DNA from: Burkholderia diffusa
GTDB lineage: Bacteria > Pseudomonadota > Gammaproteobacteria > Burkholderiales > Burkholderiaceae
Assembly: GCF_902499115.1 (NCBI RefSeq)
Contig: NZ_CABVPN010000020.1
Span: forward strand, 62,001 to 126,000
Reading direction: 5' to 3'
DNA length: 64,000 bases
Every line of letters starts with the position of its first letter. Position 1 is the first letter of the stretch. Positions 52,454 through 62,244 of the stretch are shown one piece after another. The position numbers were made by a program, and so were the translations under genes. The notes beneath the pieces are model-generated. The model made no database searches and had not been told where the DNA came from. It saw nothing but the letters and a program-made list of their open reading frames with translations.

Positions 52454-53446
52454 CTATTTGGCCGCCTGCGCCGCCGGCGTGAAACTGCACTTCGGATCGT
52501 CCTTGCCGCGCGCCGAACAGCATTCGAGCAGGTCGCTCACCGACTTCGCGTTCGCCGCATTCCATTCATACAGGCTCTTGTTGTTGTCGATCGGCATCCA
52601 ATGCGTCATCGGATACCGGCTCGCACGCGCGTTGCTTCCCTTCGGCGGCGGCAGCAAACCGGCCGCGAGCGGCACGTAGATCTTGCAGCTGTTCTGATCG
52701 CCGATCCGGTGACAGCCGATGCAGGTATTGCCCGGCGTGCTGATCGCGTGCGATGTCCACGACGCGAAGTCCGCGCCGAGATTCACGTACTTGCCCCACG
52801 GATCGGTCGGCACCTTGCTCCAGACCTGGCCGATCCACGGGCTGTACATGACCGGGCTCGCGTCATGACACGACACGCAGCGCTTCGTCGCGGTCGCGGC
52901 CGGCTTCCACCAGAACTCCGCCGCGGACGGATGGCCGGGCGGCGGCGTCGTCTCGTTCGGCGGCGGCACGCGCGCCGCGTTCATGCCGGCTGTGCCGCCC
53001 TGCTCCGCATGAAACCAGCAGGTCTTGCCGTTGCCCGCATGATGCAGCACGATGTCGACTTCGTCGTAATACGGGCTCCGATTCGCACGGATCTGCTTGC
53101 GGCGGCAAAACGCCGAGATCTGCGTGTCGCCATGCGACAGGTCGAGGATCTTCGAATACGGTGTGCACTGTCCGGACGTCGGCGCGTCATAGGGCAACAG
53201 CGCCGGGCGATCGCACGTCATGTGTGCTGCGTAGCGCACGGGCACGCGGCCGTTGACGGTGATCGGCACATCGGTGCCGTCATTGCAGTCGAACGCGGGA
53301 ATCTCGCCGATTTCGTCGGTGCACCGCTGCGCATACTCGTGCAACGACGTATCGCCGTTTGCCGCCGCGAGCGCAACCGGCACGACCGGTGCAACCTGTG
53401 CGGCCAGCATCGTCGCCAGCGCGACGACGCAGTTTCTCATCGTCAT
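52454..53446 (-). CDS. Diheme c-type cytochrome subunit of the molybdenum hydroxylase
   Basis: A 330-residue periplasmic protein with a signal peptide ending ALAAANG. Two heme c sites are visible: CVSCH near residue 189 and CIGCH near residue 243. Extra cysteines in the N-terminal third (FDCNDG, MTCDRP, CTPYSK) may form disulfides. The ATG overlaps the stop of the iron-sulfur subunit gene (ATGA), so it is translationally coupled. It would carry electrons from the Mo/Fe-S enzyme to the respiratory chain. Confidence 0.85.
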   Translation of the reverse strand: MTMRNCVVALATMLAAQVAPVVPVALAAANGDTSLHEYAQRCTDEIGEIPAFDCNDGTDVPITVNGRVPVRYAAHMTCDRPALLPYDAPTSGQCTPYSKILDLSHGDTQISAFCRRKQIRANRSPYYDEVDIVLHHAGNGKTCWFHAEQGGTAGMNAARVPPPNETTPPPGHPSAAEFWWKPAATATKRCVSCHDASPVMYSPWIGQVWSKVPTDPWGKYVNLGADFASWTSHAISTPGNTCIGCHRIGDQNSCKIYVPLAAGLLPPPKGSNARASRYPMTHWMPIDNNKSLYEWNAANAKSVSDLLECCSARGKDDPKCSFTPAAQAAK

Positions 53447-53961
53447 GCCGCCCCCTTCGTGTAGCGTATCGCCACCTTGCGAATGGCCTCGATGTACTTC
53501 ACGTAACCGGTGCAACGACAGATGTTGCCGCCCACCCAGGTTTCGATCATCGCGTCCAGATCGCGCTCGTGCACCGGCTGCGCGCGCAGATGATCGAGCA
53601 TCGCGGTCGCGGCCATCAGGAAACCCGACACGCAGTAGCCGCACTGGAACGCGAACGACTCGAGAAAACTCTGCTGCAGCGGCGACAGCGCGCCACCCTG
53701 CGCGAGCCCCTCGATCGTGTACACGTGCATGTCCGCCATCGCGCTGACCGGGGTCGAGCACGACAGCGTCTTTTCCATCGGCGCATCGGGCGCATTGCGC
53801 ACGCCGACCGTGCACGCGCGGCACACGCCGATGCCGCAGCACAGCTTGGTGCCCGTCAGGTCCTGCCGCTCGTGCAGGAAGTCGATGAGGTTCATGTCCG
53901 CGTCGGCCGCGTCCGCTTCGACGGGCTTGCCGTTGATGATCATCCGGACCGGATTGCTCAT
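53443..53961 (-). CDS. [2Fe-2S] subunit of a xanthine-oxidase-family molybdenum hydroxylase
   Basis: A 172-residue protein. The plant-type cluster motif is GTKLCCGIGVCRACTV with a fourth cysteine in LSCSTPV. The C-terminal helical domain carries the second cluster in FQCGYCVSGF and GGNICRCTGY. There is no export signal of its own; family members travel with the Tat-tagged large subunit. Start and stop both overlap neighbouring genes by four bases. It matches IorA/PaoA-type subunits. Confidence 0.94.
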   Translation of the reverse strand: MSNPVRMIINGKPVEADAADADMNLIDFLHERQDLTGTKLCCGIGVCRACTVGVRNAPDAPMEKTLSCSTPVSAMADMHVYTIEGLAQGGALSPLQQSFLESFAFQCGYCVSGFLMAATAMLDHLRAQPVHERDLDAMIETWVGGNICRCTGYVKYIEAIRKVAIRYTKGAA

Positions 53962-56690
53962 TGCAGTGCCTCCCGAATCTTCTCCGGCGTCACGGGCGTC
54001 ACCCGGAACCGCCGCCCCGTCGCCATCGCGAGCGCATTGAGCAGCGCCGGCGCGATCGGACACATCACCGCTTCCGCGATGCCGCGTGCATTCGCGGGAT
54101 CGCCGCCGGGCGGCGGTAAGGCGATCAGCTCCTGCACGGGGATGTCCGGCAGCCGCGTGACCTCGTAGCGATCCATATTCCATCGGCCGCCGCCCGGCCC
54201 GTCCGGCCCCAGCGGACACGTTTCGGTCAGCACGTTGCCGATACCCATCGCGACCGCGCCCTGTGACTGCCCTTCGACGAGCTCCGGCGACAACTGCCGG
54301 CCGACGCTCACTGCCGTCACCACGCGTTCGACCTTCACGCGCCCGGTCGCCGAATCGACGGACACCGCGACGAGCGTCGCCGACGGCGCATAGGTCGTGC
54401 GCCCGTACAGTGTCGTATTGATCGGCGGCGGCTGCAGCACGCGCTTCAACGGCGTCAGGTGATACGGATCGAGGCCGACCGCCACGTAGTCATAGTCGAC
54501 CTGCGCACTGCCGGACGCGAACGGATAGCTTCCCTTCCAGAAATACCCGGCATAACTCGCATGCACGGCTGCGGTCGTCTGCAGGCCGAGCTTCCTGATC
54601 GTGCCGAGCAGCGTCGCCCACGAAATCGGTGTGAGGCCGTTCGCGGCGAGTGCGCGATCGGTCCAGTGCACGTCCTCCGCACGCACGGGTACGCCCCACC
54701 ATGCGCGCGCGGCCGGCAGCACGCTCTGCAGAAACAGCACCTGCGCGGCGCCCTTGACCGCGTGGTACTGATGAAATGCGCCGAGACAGGCGCTCGACGA
54801 GCCGTACGTGTAGCACACGTACTTGCTGTCGTCTGGCGGATTGCTCGAACGCTGCAACCCGAGCGAGTTGAACGGTCCGATCTCGCTCATCGCAATCGTT
54901 TGCGCGTTTTGCCCGAGAAACTCGGCCGGCGCGAGACCGAGCGTCGTGGCCGCGCCGTTGCCCATGTCGGTATATGGCGTGACCACGCGCAGGTTGCCGT
55001 CGGGCAGGATCTGCACCATGCCGAACATGCCGTCGCCGGAGGTGCCGTACGCTTCGTTCGCCATCGCGAGGCCGACACCGTAGCGGAGGCTGCGCGCGCT
55101 GCGCTCGGCACGAATCTGCTCACGCTCGAGCCATAACGGATGACGTTCGAGCCGGTCGAGCAGCGCGTCCAGCTGCAGGTCGAACAGGATCGGCGCGCCC
55201 GTGATCGCGCGGCCCTTGCCGAGAGCGGGCGCCTTGCCGAGCAGATTGGCGCGCCGGATCTCGAACGGCGACATCCCTAGCCGGCGTGCAGCCTCGTCCA
55301 TCAGCGTCTCGATCGCCATGAACGCCTGCGGCCCGCCGAAGCCGCGCTGCGAGCCGCCGAAGACTTCCCGCGTGTAGGTCGACGCGGCCTGCGCGCGTGC
55401 CCGCGGAATCTCGTAGCAGCTCATCGCGCTCAACGCGGCAAGCTGCGCGACGTACGGCGACAGGTTCTTCTTCCCGCCGCCGTTCATCAGGAAATCGCAG
55501 GTGATCGCTTCGAGCTTGCCGCGGCGGTCGAACCACAGCGATTCGGAGAACTGCGTCTCGCAGCGTTTCAGGCCAACCTGGAATTGCTCGTAGCGTGACT
55601 GCTGCCAACGCAGCGCGCCCTTCGCGAACGGCGCCGCAAGGGCCAGATACAGCGGGAAATAGGACTTGTCGCGTCCGCCGAAACCACCGCCCGGGTAGCA
55701 CGCGATGACCTGGGCCTCCTTGACCGGGACGTTGCTGCCGTCGAACAGCGCACACGCACCGATCGCATCGTCGTTCGCCGACTGCGTGCCGAGAACGAGG
55801 CTGATCTTCGAGGCGGACGCGTCGTACCATGCGAGTCCCGCTTCGGGCTCCATGAACATCGGATCCATCGCCGGCGTCTCGAACCCGTCGTCGCCCGTCG
55901 CCCGAATGCCGATCCACGTGCCGGCGGCCGCGTGGTGGGCAATCGTCGCATCGATGTTGGCGACCGCCGCCTCGCGTTCCTCCAGATACTTCGCGGTCGG
56001 CTTGCCGGTGCTGTCGGCCTCGTAGTTGTCGACGTAGTTGAACCGCCGTGCGTCGTCGCGCACGTAGACGGTCACGGGCGAATACGGCACGACCGGTGCG
56101 GCCTGGCCGGCGCCGACCGGCGCGCCGTAGCGGATCACGCCGCGATTGAAATCGAGCAGCTTCCTCGCGCGACGATAGATATCGAAGTTCTCGAAGATCA
56201 ACAGCGCGGCCGGTTGGCCGTAGCAGTCCGCCGGATGACCCACCCGCGCGAGCCAGTAGATGTCCTGGTTCGCGATCGGGTCGGGCCGCGGTGCAAGATT
56301 GATCTTGCGCGCGCTCAGCAACGCGTTGTCGACAATGGCGATCGGCTGCAGTTCGTGCGGCAGCACGCCGAGATCGTAGCCCTGGTACACCGCGTCGACC
56401 CGGTCGCAGCGCAGCGCATAAAGCCAGTTTTCCTGCTGCGGCCAGCCGACGAAGTCGCGGGACTTGAAGTCGCGCGCGTAGATCTTCTGGCCCATTACCT
56501 TCGGCACGCCATCGATGCGCCAGCGCGCCTTTCCGGGCACCGGTGCCCAGCTCGGGCCGTCCGCATCGGCCTGCGTCTCGCCCGCGGCGAGTACGAGTGC
56601 CGGTAAATGCGTAACCGAAACGGCGACAACGGCGCCGCTGCCGGCGAGCTTCAGAAACGTCCGGCGTGTCACTGGCACACGGATGGCCAT
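53958..56690 (-). CDS. Molybdopterin-binding large subunit (IorB/aldehyde oxidoreductase type), Tat-exported
   Basis: A 910-residue molybdenum hydroxylase subunit. A Tat leader (TRRTFLKLAGSGAVVAVSVT) starts the chain. The first part (GQKIYARDFKSRDF, LLSARKINLAP) is the aldehyde-oxidase a/b hammerhead. The Mo-binding part has PGGGFGGRDKSYFPLY, GSQRGFGGPQAFMAIE and a C-terminal GIAEAVMCPIAPALLNAL that keeps the active-site glutamate position. IorB-type subunits hydroxylate N-heterocycles or oxidise aldehydes in the periplasm. The neighbouring cytochrome and the convergent indole-type operon make both substrate classes possible. Confidence 0.9.
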   Translation of the reverse strand: MAIRVPVTRRTFLKLAGSGAVVAVSVTHLPALVLAAGETQADADGPSWAPVPGKARWRIDGVPKVMGQKIYARDFKSRDFVGWPQQENWLYALRCDRVDAVYQGYDLGVLPHELQPIAIVDNALLSARKINLAPRPDPIANQDIYWLARVGHPADCYGQPAALLIFENFDIYRRARKLLDFNRGVIRYGAPVGAGQAAPVVPYSPVTVYVRDDARRFNYVDNYEADSTGKPTAKYLEEREAAVANIDATIAHHAAAGTWIGIRATGDDGFETPAMDPMFMEPEAGLAWYDASASKISLVLGTQSANDDAIGACALFDGSNVPVKEAQVIACYPGGGFGGRDKSYFPLYLALAAPFAKGALRWQQSRYEQFQVGLKRCETQFSESLWFDRRGKLEAITCDFLMNGGGKKNLSPYVAQLAALSAMSCYEIPRARAQAASTYTREVFGGSQRGFGGPQAFMAIETLMDEAARRLGMSPFEIRRANLLGKAPALGKGRAITGAPILFDLQLDALLDRLERHPLWLEREQIRAERSARSLRYGVGLAMANEAYGTSGDGMFGMVQILPDGNLRVVTPYTDMGNGAATTLGLAPAEFLGQNAQTIAMSEIGPFNSLGLQRSSNPPDDSKYVCYTYGSSSACLGAFHQYHAVKGAAQVLFLQSVLPAARAWWGVPVRAEDVHWTDRALAANGLTPISWATLLGTIRKLGLQTTAAVHASYAGYFWKGSYPFASGSAQVDYDYVAVGLDPYHLTPLKRVLQPPPINTTLYGRTTYAPSATLVAVSVDSATGRVKVERVVTAVSVGRQLSPELVEGQSQGAVAMGIGNVLTETCPLGPDGPGGGRWNMDRYEVTRLPDIPVQELIALPPPGGDPANARGIAEAVMCPIAPALLNALAMATGRRFRVTPVTPEKIREALQ

Positions 56691-57597
56691 GCTGCGTCCC
56701 TCGTTCGAATTGTTATGTCGGTCGTCGAGTGCACGACGTGCGTCGCCACGCCGGCCGCGAGCGGCCCGATACGCGTGTGCGTCGGTGCACAGGATGTCGG
56801 TGAGAAAGCGGTGTTCCGGGCGCGGTTGCGCGCGCCGGCTGTCAGTAATCGGGAGGGAGACGACGCGCGCCGTAGCCCGGCGGCATCGCGGGTTCGGTCC
56901 ACGCGGGTGGTCGCCTGCTCGATGAGGCGTCAGGCGGCGTGCATCGCGCTGCGTGTTCGTTCATGATTCCCCCGGCCCCGATCGTGCTTGACTGGCCTGT
57001 TGCCCATATCGTCGGGCAGCCGCTTCAATTTCAGGCGTTGTGTTCGTTCTTTCCGCGACGCGGGGCGATCGTCCCGCTCGCAGCGTCATTCAAGCCTGAT
57101 TTTGAATAATCGTAGAAATTCGAATCGACGATTTCAAGGAGATTTTCGGGCACGATGACGCGCACATCGGCAGCGGCATCCGTCGATACGTGCCGCGTCA
57201 TCGGCTGACGCATGCCACCGCTGGCGGCCCGAGGGCGCTGCGGCCGGGCGGCGACTGCCTGCGCCGGCCGGCAATTCGGTAAACAATCGCTCGCGTTATC
57301 GACACGGATGGATTCAGCCGTGCAGATCGGACCTGTCGGATCGGCTTTCAGTCCGGTCGGCGCGCCGCCGCGACTGCGTTCGAGGTTAGTCGTAGGGGGC
57401 CACCCGCGCGGGCAGTGGACTACGGCTGTCTCCATGGTCGACCATGGGTCCGGGTTGCGTTGACGCCGCTATGATCGACCTGTCTCGCGGCGCCGCCCGG
57501 GGGGAGAAGGAGCCTCCCATGAAGACGGTGACCGTGCCGGCCGGCAATACCCGGTCGGCACGTACATCCGGTTCGCGCGGCAGTCCCGCGCCGCTGC
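56691..57597. other. Intergenic region, about 900 bases, no convincing gene
   Basis: No reading frame here has both a family-like sequence and a ribosome site. A 56-codon minus-strand frame (57031-57201) and a 32-codon plus-strand frame (57520-57618, with a strong AAGGAG but overlapping the tadC stop) are noted but not accepted. The right end holds a weak hairpin after tadC. The left part should contain the promoter of the molybdenum hydroxylase operon. Confidence 0.5.
57533..57562 (-). terminator. Weak hairpin after tadC
   Basis: CGTGCCG and CGGCACG arms (7 pairs, 16-base loop) lie 36 bases beyond the tadC stop on the minus strand. No U-tract is visible. Confidence 0.3.
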
Positions 57598-58578
57598 TTA
57601 CTGCCCGATACTGGTGAAGGTCGGCAGCAGCACGCGATACACATGAATCATCGCCGGCCCGAGCAATACGCACATCAGCGCCGGGAAGATGCAGAAGATC
57701 AGCGGGAACAGCAGCTTCAGCGCGATCTTCGCGGCGCGCTCCTCGGCGCGCATCCGCCGCCGCGTGCGCAGCATGTCGGACAACACGCGCAGCGATTCGG
57801 CGATGCTGGTGCCGAAGCGATCGGCCTGGATCAGCATCGCGCAGAACGATTCGATATCCTCGACGCCGGTCCGCAGTGCCAGATTGCGCAGCGCGGTTTC
57901 CTTCGTGAACCCGGAACGCATCTCGAGCAGCAGCAAGTCGAGTTCACCCGCGACCACTTCGCTGCGAAAGCGCAGTTCCTCGCTCACCCGCATCAGCGCC
58001 GCGTCGAGCCCGAGCCCTGCTTCGACGCAGACGGTCATCAAGTCGAGCGCATCCGGAAAGTCCTCGAAAATCACTCGCTGACGCGTCGCGATCCGCCGCC
58101 TGAGGATCACGTTCGGCACGTAGTAGCCGATCCCGGCGAGCGCGACGAGGATGAACGACAGCAGCATGCGTTGATCCGCGAGCCGGGTCGTGGCGAGCGC
58201 CAGCAGCGCGGCGCCCGGCAGCGCCAACGCGAGTACCGTCTTCGCCGCGAAGTAAAGCGCGCCCGCGTTCGGATCGCGCCAGCCGGCGTTCATCAGCCGG
58301 ATCCGCAGCGGTGAATTCTCCCAGCCCTCCTGCGGCACCGACAGCCGGGAAATCGGTTGCGACAGCTCGACGAGCTTCGCGACCCAGCGCGACGGCTGCC
58401 CGCCGCCGTCGCCGGCGCCGGCGCCGGCGCCGATGCCCACACTTGCTCCGCTCGCCTGCTGGATCCGGCGCTCCATGTTGCGCGGCGCAAACAGCAGCAT
58501 CGCGACCAGCACGCCGCCGGCGACGAAGATGAACAAGCCGGCCAGCATCACGGTATGTACTACACTCAGGTTTTGCAT
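57598..58578 (-). CDS. tadC: Tad pilus inner-membrane platform protein TadC
   Basis: A 326-residue type II secretion F-domain protein. The first helix follows MQNLSVVHTVMLAGLFIF. The GspF domain (VIFEDFPDALDLMTVCVEAG, ALRNLALRTGVEDIESFCAM) and terminal helices (FPLIFCIFPALMCVLLGP) are clear. A low-complexity linker of alternating glycine and alanine at about residues 48-62 arises from a GCCGGC repeat. ATG at 58578 is chosen because it opens the first helix. It is the last gene of the tad series. Confidence 0.92.
   Translation of the reverse strand: MQNLSVVHTVMLAGLFIFVAGGVLVAMLLFAPRNMERRIQQASGASVGIGAGAGAGDGGGQPSRWVAKLVELSQPISRLSVPQEGWENSPLRIRLMNAGWRDPNAGALYFAAKTVLALALPGAALLALATTRLADQRMLLSFILVALAGIGYYVPNVILRRRIATRQRVIFEDFPDALDLMTVCVEAGLGLDAALMRVSEELRFRSEVVAGELDLLLLEMRSGFTKETALRNLALRTGVEDIESFCAMLIQADRFGTSIAESLRVLSDMLRTRRRMRAEERAAKIALKLLFPLIFCIFPALMCVLLGPAMIHVYRVLLPTFTSIGQ
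58411..58432. repeat. GCCGGC hexamer repeat inside tadC
   Basis: Three and a half GCCGGC units in phase with the reading frame give an alternating Ala-Gly linker. In-frame hexamer slippage would change linker length by two residues without a frameshift. Confidence 0.7.
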
Positions 58579-58616
58579 GACAGCCTCGAATCGGTTCGTG
58601 AAGCCTGAGACACGCG

Positions 58617-59594
58617 TCAGACGCGAATCCGGATGATGCGTCGGATCCACAGCATGCCGAATGCCATCGACCCCAGCATCACTCCGACCATCTTGATGCC
58701 GGCCGGATCCTGCCAGAGCACCGACAGAAACTCCCGGTTCAACACCGCCATCATGCCCGCCGTGCCGAATGGCAGCAGCCCGAGGATCCAGGCCGACAGC
58801 CGCCCTTCCGCCGACAGCACGCGGACCTTGTCGAACAGCTTGAAGCGCTCGCGAACCAGCGATGCGATGCTGTCGAGCAGCTCGGCCAGGTTGCCACCGG
58901 TCTCGCGCTGGATCAGCACCGCGATCACGAAGTAGCGCAGGTCATGGGCAGGCACGCGTGTCGCGAGGTTCACCAGCGCATCGTGCAGCGATACGCCGTA
59001 ATTGATCTCGTCGAACGTGATCCGGAATTCACCGCCCATCGGATCGGGAAACTCCTCGCCGACCATCCCGAGCGCGCTCGTAAAAGAGTGGCCGGAGCGC
59101 AGCGCGCGCGCGATCATGTCGCAGACATCCGGCAGTTGGCGCTCGAGCTTGAGCATCCGCCGGTTGCGATGCCGCATCACGTACATTGCCGGCATGCACG
59201 CGGTCAGCAGCGCAATCGGCAACATGGCGATCAGGGGCAACGGAGTGAACAGCAGGACGAGCATCGCCGTCACCGGCAATGCCGCGCTGTACACGACGAG
59301 CTTCGCCACCGTCCAGTCGAGCCCCGATTGCTGCAGCAGCAAATCCACCGACTGCACGCGCGGCATACGCAGCAACAGCCGGTCGAACGGTTTCGATTCG
59401 TCGAGCATCCGCTTCTTGAGAATCGACAGTCGCTCCTGCTGCACGCTGCCGCCGGCCGACATCGCGCGCAGGCGCGACTCGATCCGGCGTGCCGCGGCAC
59501 CGTGGCGTGAGTTCCACCATTGATAGACACCTTCGATCGCGAGCACCACCGCGACGAAGGTGAGAATCACAAAACCATAGAATATCGAGTCCAT
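58617..59594 (-). CDS. tadB: Tad pilus inner-membrane platform protein TadB
   Basis: A 325-residue GspF-domain protein. It has an N-terminal helix (FYGFVILTFVAVVLAIEGVY), a cytosolic basic stretch, two helices, and the F domain with CDMIARALRSGHSFTSALGM and QRETGGNLAELLDSIASLVR. It forms the platform with TadC. It lies 33 bases after tadA. Confidence 0.93.
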   Translation of the reverse strand: MDSIFYGFVILTFVAVVLAIEGVYQWWNSRHGAAARRIESRLRAMSAGGSVQQERLSILKKRMLDESKPFDRLLLRMPRVQSVDLLLQQSGLDWTVAKLVVYSAALPVTAMLVLLFTPLPLIAMLPIALLTACMPAMYVMRHRNRRMLKLERQLPDVCDMIARALRSGHSFTSALGMVGEEFPDPMGGEFRITFDEINYGVSLHDALVNLATRVPAHDLRYFVIAVLIQRETGGNLAELLDSIASLVRERFKLFDKVRVLSAEGRLSAWILGLLPFGTAGMMAVLNREFLSVLWQDPAGIKMVGVMLGSMAFGMLWIRRIIRIRV

Positions 59595-59627
59595 GAGACC
59601 TCCCCGGAATCAGACGACGGCGCGTCG

Positions 59628-60995
59628 TCACTTCGTCTCGTAACGCTGCGCCGGGTCGTAGAGTGAATCCGGCAGGTTGATGCCGAACGACTGCAGCCGC
59701 TCGGCGAACTTCGGCCGCACGCCGGTCGCGCAGAAGTGTCCGCGCACCGTCCCGTCGCGATCCATGCCGGTGCGCTTGAACGTGAAGATCTCCTGCATGT
59801 TGATGATGTCGCCTTCCATCCCGGTCAGCTCCTGGATGCTGACGATCTTGCGCTTGCCGTCGGTAAGCCGCGTCGCCTGGACCACCACCGAAATCGCCGA
59901 CGCGATCTGCTGGCGCATCGTCTTAGGCGGCAGCGTCAGGCCGCCGACGCTGATCATGTTCTCGAGCCGCGTGAGCGCGTCGCGCGGCGTGTTTGCGTGG
60001 ATCGTCGCGAGCGAGCCTTCGTGGCCGGTGTTCATCGCATTGAGCATGTCGAGCGCTTCCGCGCCGCGCACTTCGCCGAGAATGATCCGGTCCGGCCGCA
60101 TCCGCAGCGCGTTGCGCACGAGCGTGCGCTGCGTGATCTCGCCCTTGCCCTCGATGTTCGGCGGCCGCGTTTCCAGCCGCAGCACGTGCGGCTGCTGCAG
60201 TTGCAGCTCCGCTGCGTCCTCGATCGTCACGATCCGCTCCGATCGCGGGATGAAGCCCGACAGGATGTTGAGCAGCGTCGTCTTGCCGCTGCCGGTCCCC
60301 CCCGACACGAGCACGTTCACTTTCGCCTTGGCCAGCGCATCGAGCAGCTCCGCCATCGGCGGCGTGAGGCTCTGGTAGCTCACGAGGTCGTCCATCTTCA
60401 GCGGGTTGACCGCGAAACGTCGGATCGACATCAGCGGCCCGTCGATCGCCGACGGTGGAATGATCGCGTTCACGCGCGAGCCGTCCGGCAAACGCGCATC
60501 GACCATCGGGGTCGATTCGTCGATGCGCCGCCCGACCCGCGACACGATCTTCTCGATCACCTTCATCAGGTGCGCGTCGTCGTAGAACGTCACGTCGGTC
60601 AGCTCGAGCTGGCCGGCGCGCTCGACATAGACCTGCCGGTACGTGTTCACGAGGATGTCGGAGATGCCGGGGTCGCGCAGCAGCGCCTCCAGCGGGCCGA
60701 AACCGAACATCTCGTCGTACACGTCGATCGCGAGCTGGCGCCGCTCGATGTCGTTCGCGGGCATGCGCTCCTCGTCGAGGATGCGCGAGATCAGCGCCGA
60801 GATTTCCTGCCGCACCTGTTCCTGCGGCAGGCGTGACAGACGCTCCAGCTCGACCCGTTCAAGAACCGCCGCGTGAATTTCACGGCGTAGCCTCTGGTAC
60901 GCGTCGCGTACCGACGAATGCGTCGCACCCGCCGGATCGGTGCTCGTCGCCTGGGGCTGCGTCCGGTACAAGGACATCTGTTCGCGCAATGACAT
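59628..60995 (-). CDS. tadA: Tad pilus ATPase TadA/CpaF
   Basis: A 455-residue secretion ATPase. The N-terminal helical domain is followed by Walker A VSGGTGSGKTTLLNILSG, the aspartate box IVTIEDAAELQL, Walker B DRIILGEVRGAEALDML and a His box (GSLATIHANTPRDAL). It powers Flp pilus assembly. It starts 19 bases after tadZ. Confidence 0.96.
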   Translation of the reverse strand: MSLREQMSLYRTQPQATSTDPAGATHSSVRDAYQRLRREIHAAVLERVELERLSRLPQEQVRQEISALISRILDEERMPANDIERRQLAIDVYDEMFGFGPLEALLRDPGISDILVNTYRQVYVERAGQLELTDVTFYDDAHLMKVIEKIVSRVGRRIDESTPMVDARLPDGSRVNAIIPPSAIDGPLMSIRRFAVNPLKMDDLVSYQSLTPPMAELLDALAKAKVNVLVSGGTGSGKTTLLNILSGFIPRSERIVTIEDAAELQLQQPHVLRLETRPPNIEGKGEITQRTLVRNALRMRPDRIILGEVRGAEALDMLNAMNTGHEGSLATIHANTPRDALTRLENMISVGGLTLPPKTMRQQIASAISVVVQATRLTDGKRKIVSIQELTGMEGDIINMQEIFTFKRTGMDRDGTVRGHFCATGVRPKFAERLQSFGINLPDSLYDPAQRYETK

Positions 60996-61014
60996 GATAG
61001 TTTCCCCGAAAGAT

Positions 61015-62223
61015 TCACATGGACTTGAGCTTCGGCGTGGCCTTGCGGCCGAACAGCCGGGACATCAACGGTTCGCTGCTGGACGCGTCGTGCCTGGTGC
61101 GCACGTCCCCTTCGACGATCTGCTTCGCACAGGCCTGTAACGCACGCGTAACCGCTGCGCTGCGTGCGACGCGCGAGACCGGATGCCCGAGGTCGAGCGC
61201 CTCGCGCACGGTATCGGCGTCGTCGGGTATCGTGCTGCTCGCATGCAGGCCGAGCACTTCCTCGAGCGCGGTGCGGGACCGTTCGCTCGCGCGTGTCATC
61301 CGGTTCACCACCAGCCGCATCTGGTCGGTCGGGTAGCCGAGCGACACGAGAATCTCGAGCAGCCGGCGGCCCGCGCGCACGTGCGGCATCGCGGGCTGCA
61401 GCACGAGCTGGATCTGGTCGCTGCGATCCAGCGCGATCATCGACAGCGGATTGATGCTCACGCCGATGTCGAAGATCACGAAGTCGTAGCGCGGCGCCGC
61501 GACGCCGAGGATCCATTCGAGCGCATCCTCGCGCATCTCCGCGGCCTTGACCGGGTCGCCCGCGCCGGCCAGCACGTGGAAGGTCGGCGTCACGTGCGCG
61601 ACGCTCGCGTCGAGAAACGCGCCGTCGAGTCGCTCGATCTGCGCGCACAGCTGCGGCAGCGTCGACGGCGGCGTCTCGTCGCTGACGAGGAACGCGGCAT
61701 CCGCGAACTGCTGGTTCAGATCGACCAGGAGCACGCGGCGCTTATATCCTTCAGCGATCTCGTACGCGACGTTGCTCGCGGCGAAGCTCGTGCCCGCGCC
61801 GCCCTTGCACGACATGAACGACACGAAGCGCGTATCTTCGGCGTCGCGTCGCGTGCTTTGCGCGGCGGCACGCTCGAGCGCACGGGCCAGCGCCGTGGGG
61901 TCGATCGGCCACTGCAGCACGTCGCGCGCGCCGGCGCGCATCGCGTCCAGCAGCACGTTCGGCGCCGCGTCGGCCGTCACCAGGATGCAGGTCAGGCTCG
62001 GGTGCAGCCGGCAGATGCGCTCGAGCGCCGACAGCTCGGTCGCATCGGTCGTCGCGCCGTCGATCAGCAGGATGTCGAATGAATCGAGTCCGTCCGTTCG
62101 ATTCTCGATCTGCGACGATCGTCCATGCGCGCGTGTCACGCGATAGTGTCCGCTGTCGGTGACCAGGCGCGCGATCTGCGTGAGCCGGGCGGTATCGTCG
62201 GCAGCTACGAGGATATTGATCAT
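61015..62223 (-). CDS. tadZ: Tad locus polar-localisation ATPase-like protein TadZ/CpaE
   Basis: A 402-residue protein with an N-terminal receiver-like domain (INILVAADDTARLTQIARLV, FDILLIDGATTD) and a C-terminal MinD/ParA-like domain. The Walker A region reads CKGGAGTSFAASNVA, where the usual GKT/S is replaced by GTS, as in the atypical ATPases of TadZ. It places the pilus machine at its site in the cell. It lies 21 bases after the TadE-like gene. Confidence 0.92.
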   Translation of the reverse strand: MINILVAADDTARLTQIARLVTDSGHYRVTRAHGRSSQIENRTDGLDSFDILLIDGATTDATELSALERICRLHPSLTCILVTADAAPNVLLDAMRAGARDVLQWPIDPTALARALERAAAQSTRRDAEDTRFVSFMSCKGGAGTSFAASNVAYEIAEGYKRRVLLVDLNQQFADAAFLVSDETPPSTLPQLCAQIERLDGAFLDASVAHVTPTFHVLAGAGDPVKAAEMREDALEWILGVAAPRYDFVIFDIGVSINPLSMIALDRSDQIQLVLQPAMPHVRAGRRLLEILVSLGYPTDQMRLVVNRMTRASERSRTALEEVLGLHASSTIPDDADTVREALDLGHPVSRVARSAAVTRALQACAKQIVEGDVRTRHDASSSEPLMSRLFGRKATPKLKSM

Positions 62224-62244
62224 GGCTGTGCCTCGTCGGTTCGA

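Noticed and set aside
57031..57201. 56-codon minus-strand frame between the molybdenum hydroxylase and tad genes
   Set aside because: Weak ribosome site and no recognisable family; could be real but the evidence is too thin.
57520..57618. 32-codon plus-strand frame with a strong AAGGAG before its ATG
   Set aside because: It overlaps the tadC stop and has no other support; a purine-rich stretch by chance is as likely.
58381..58440. Short GC-rich repeats as a CRISPR-like array
   Set aside because: The units are six bases, contiguous and in frame within tadC; there are no spacers. No CRISPR array is present in the window.
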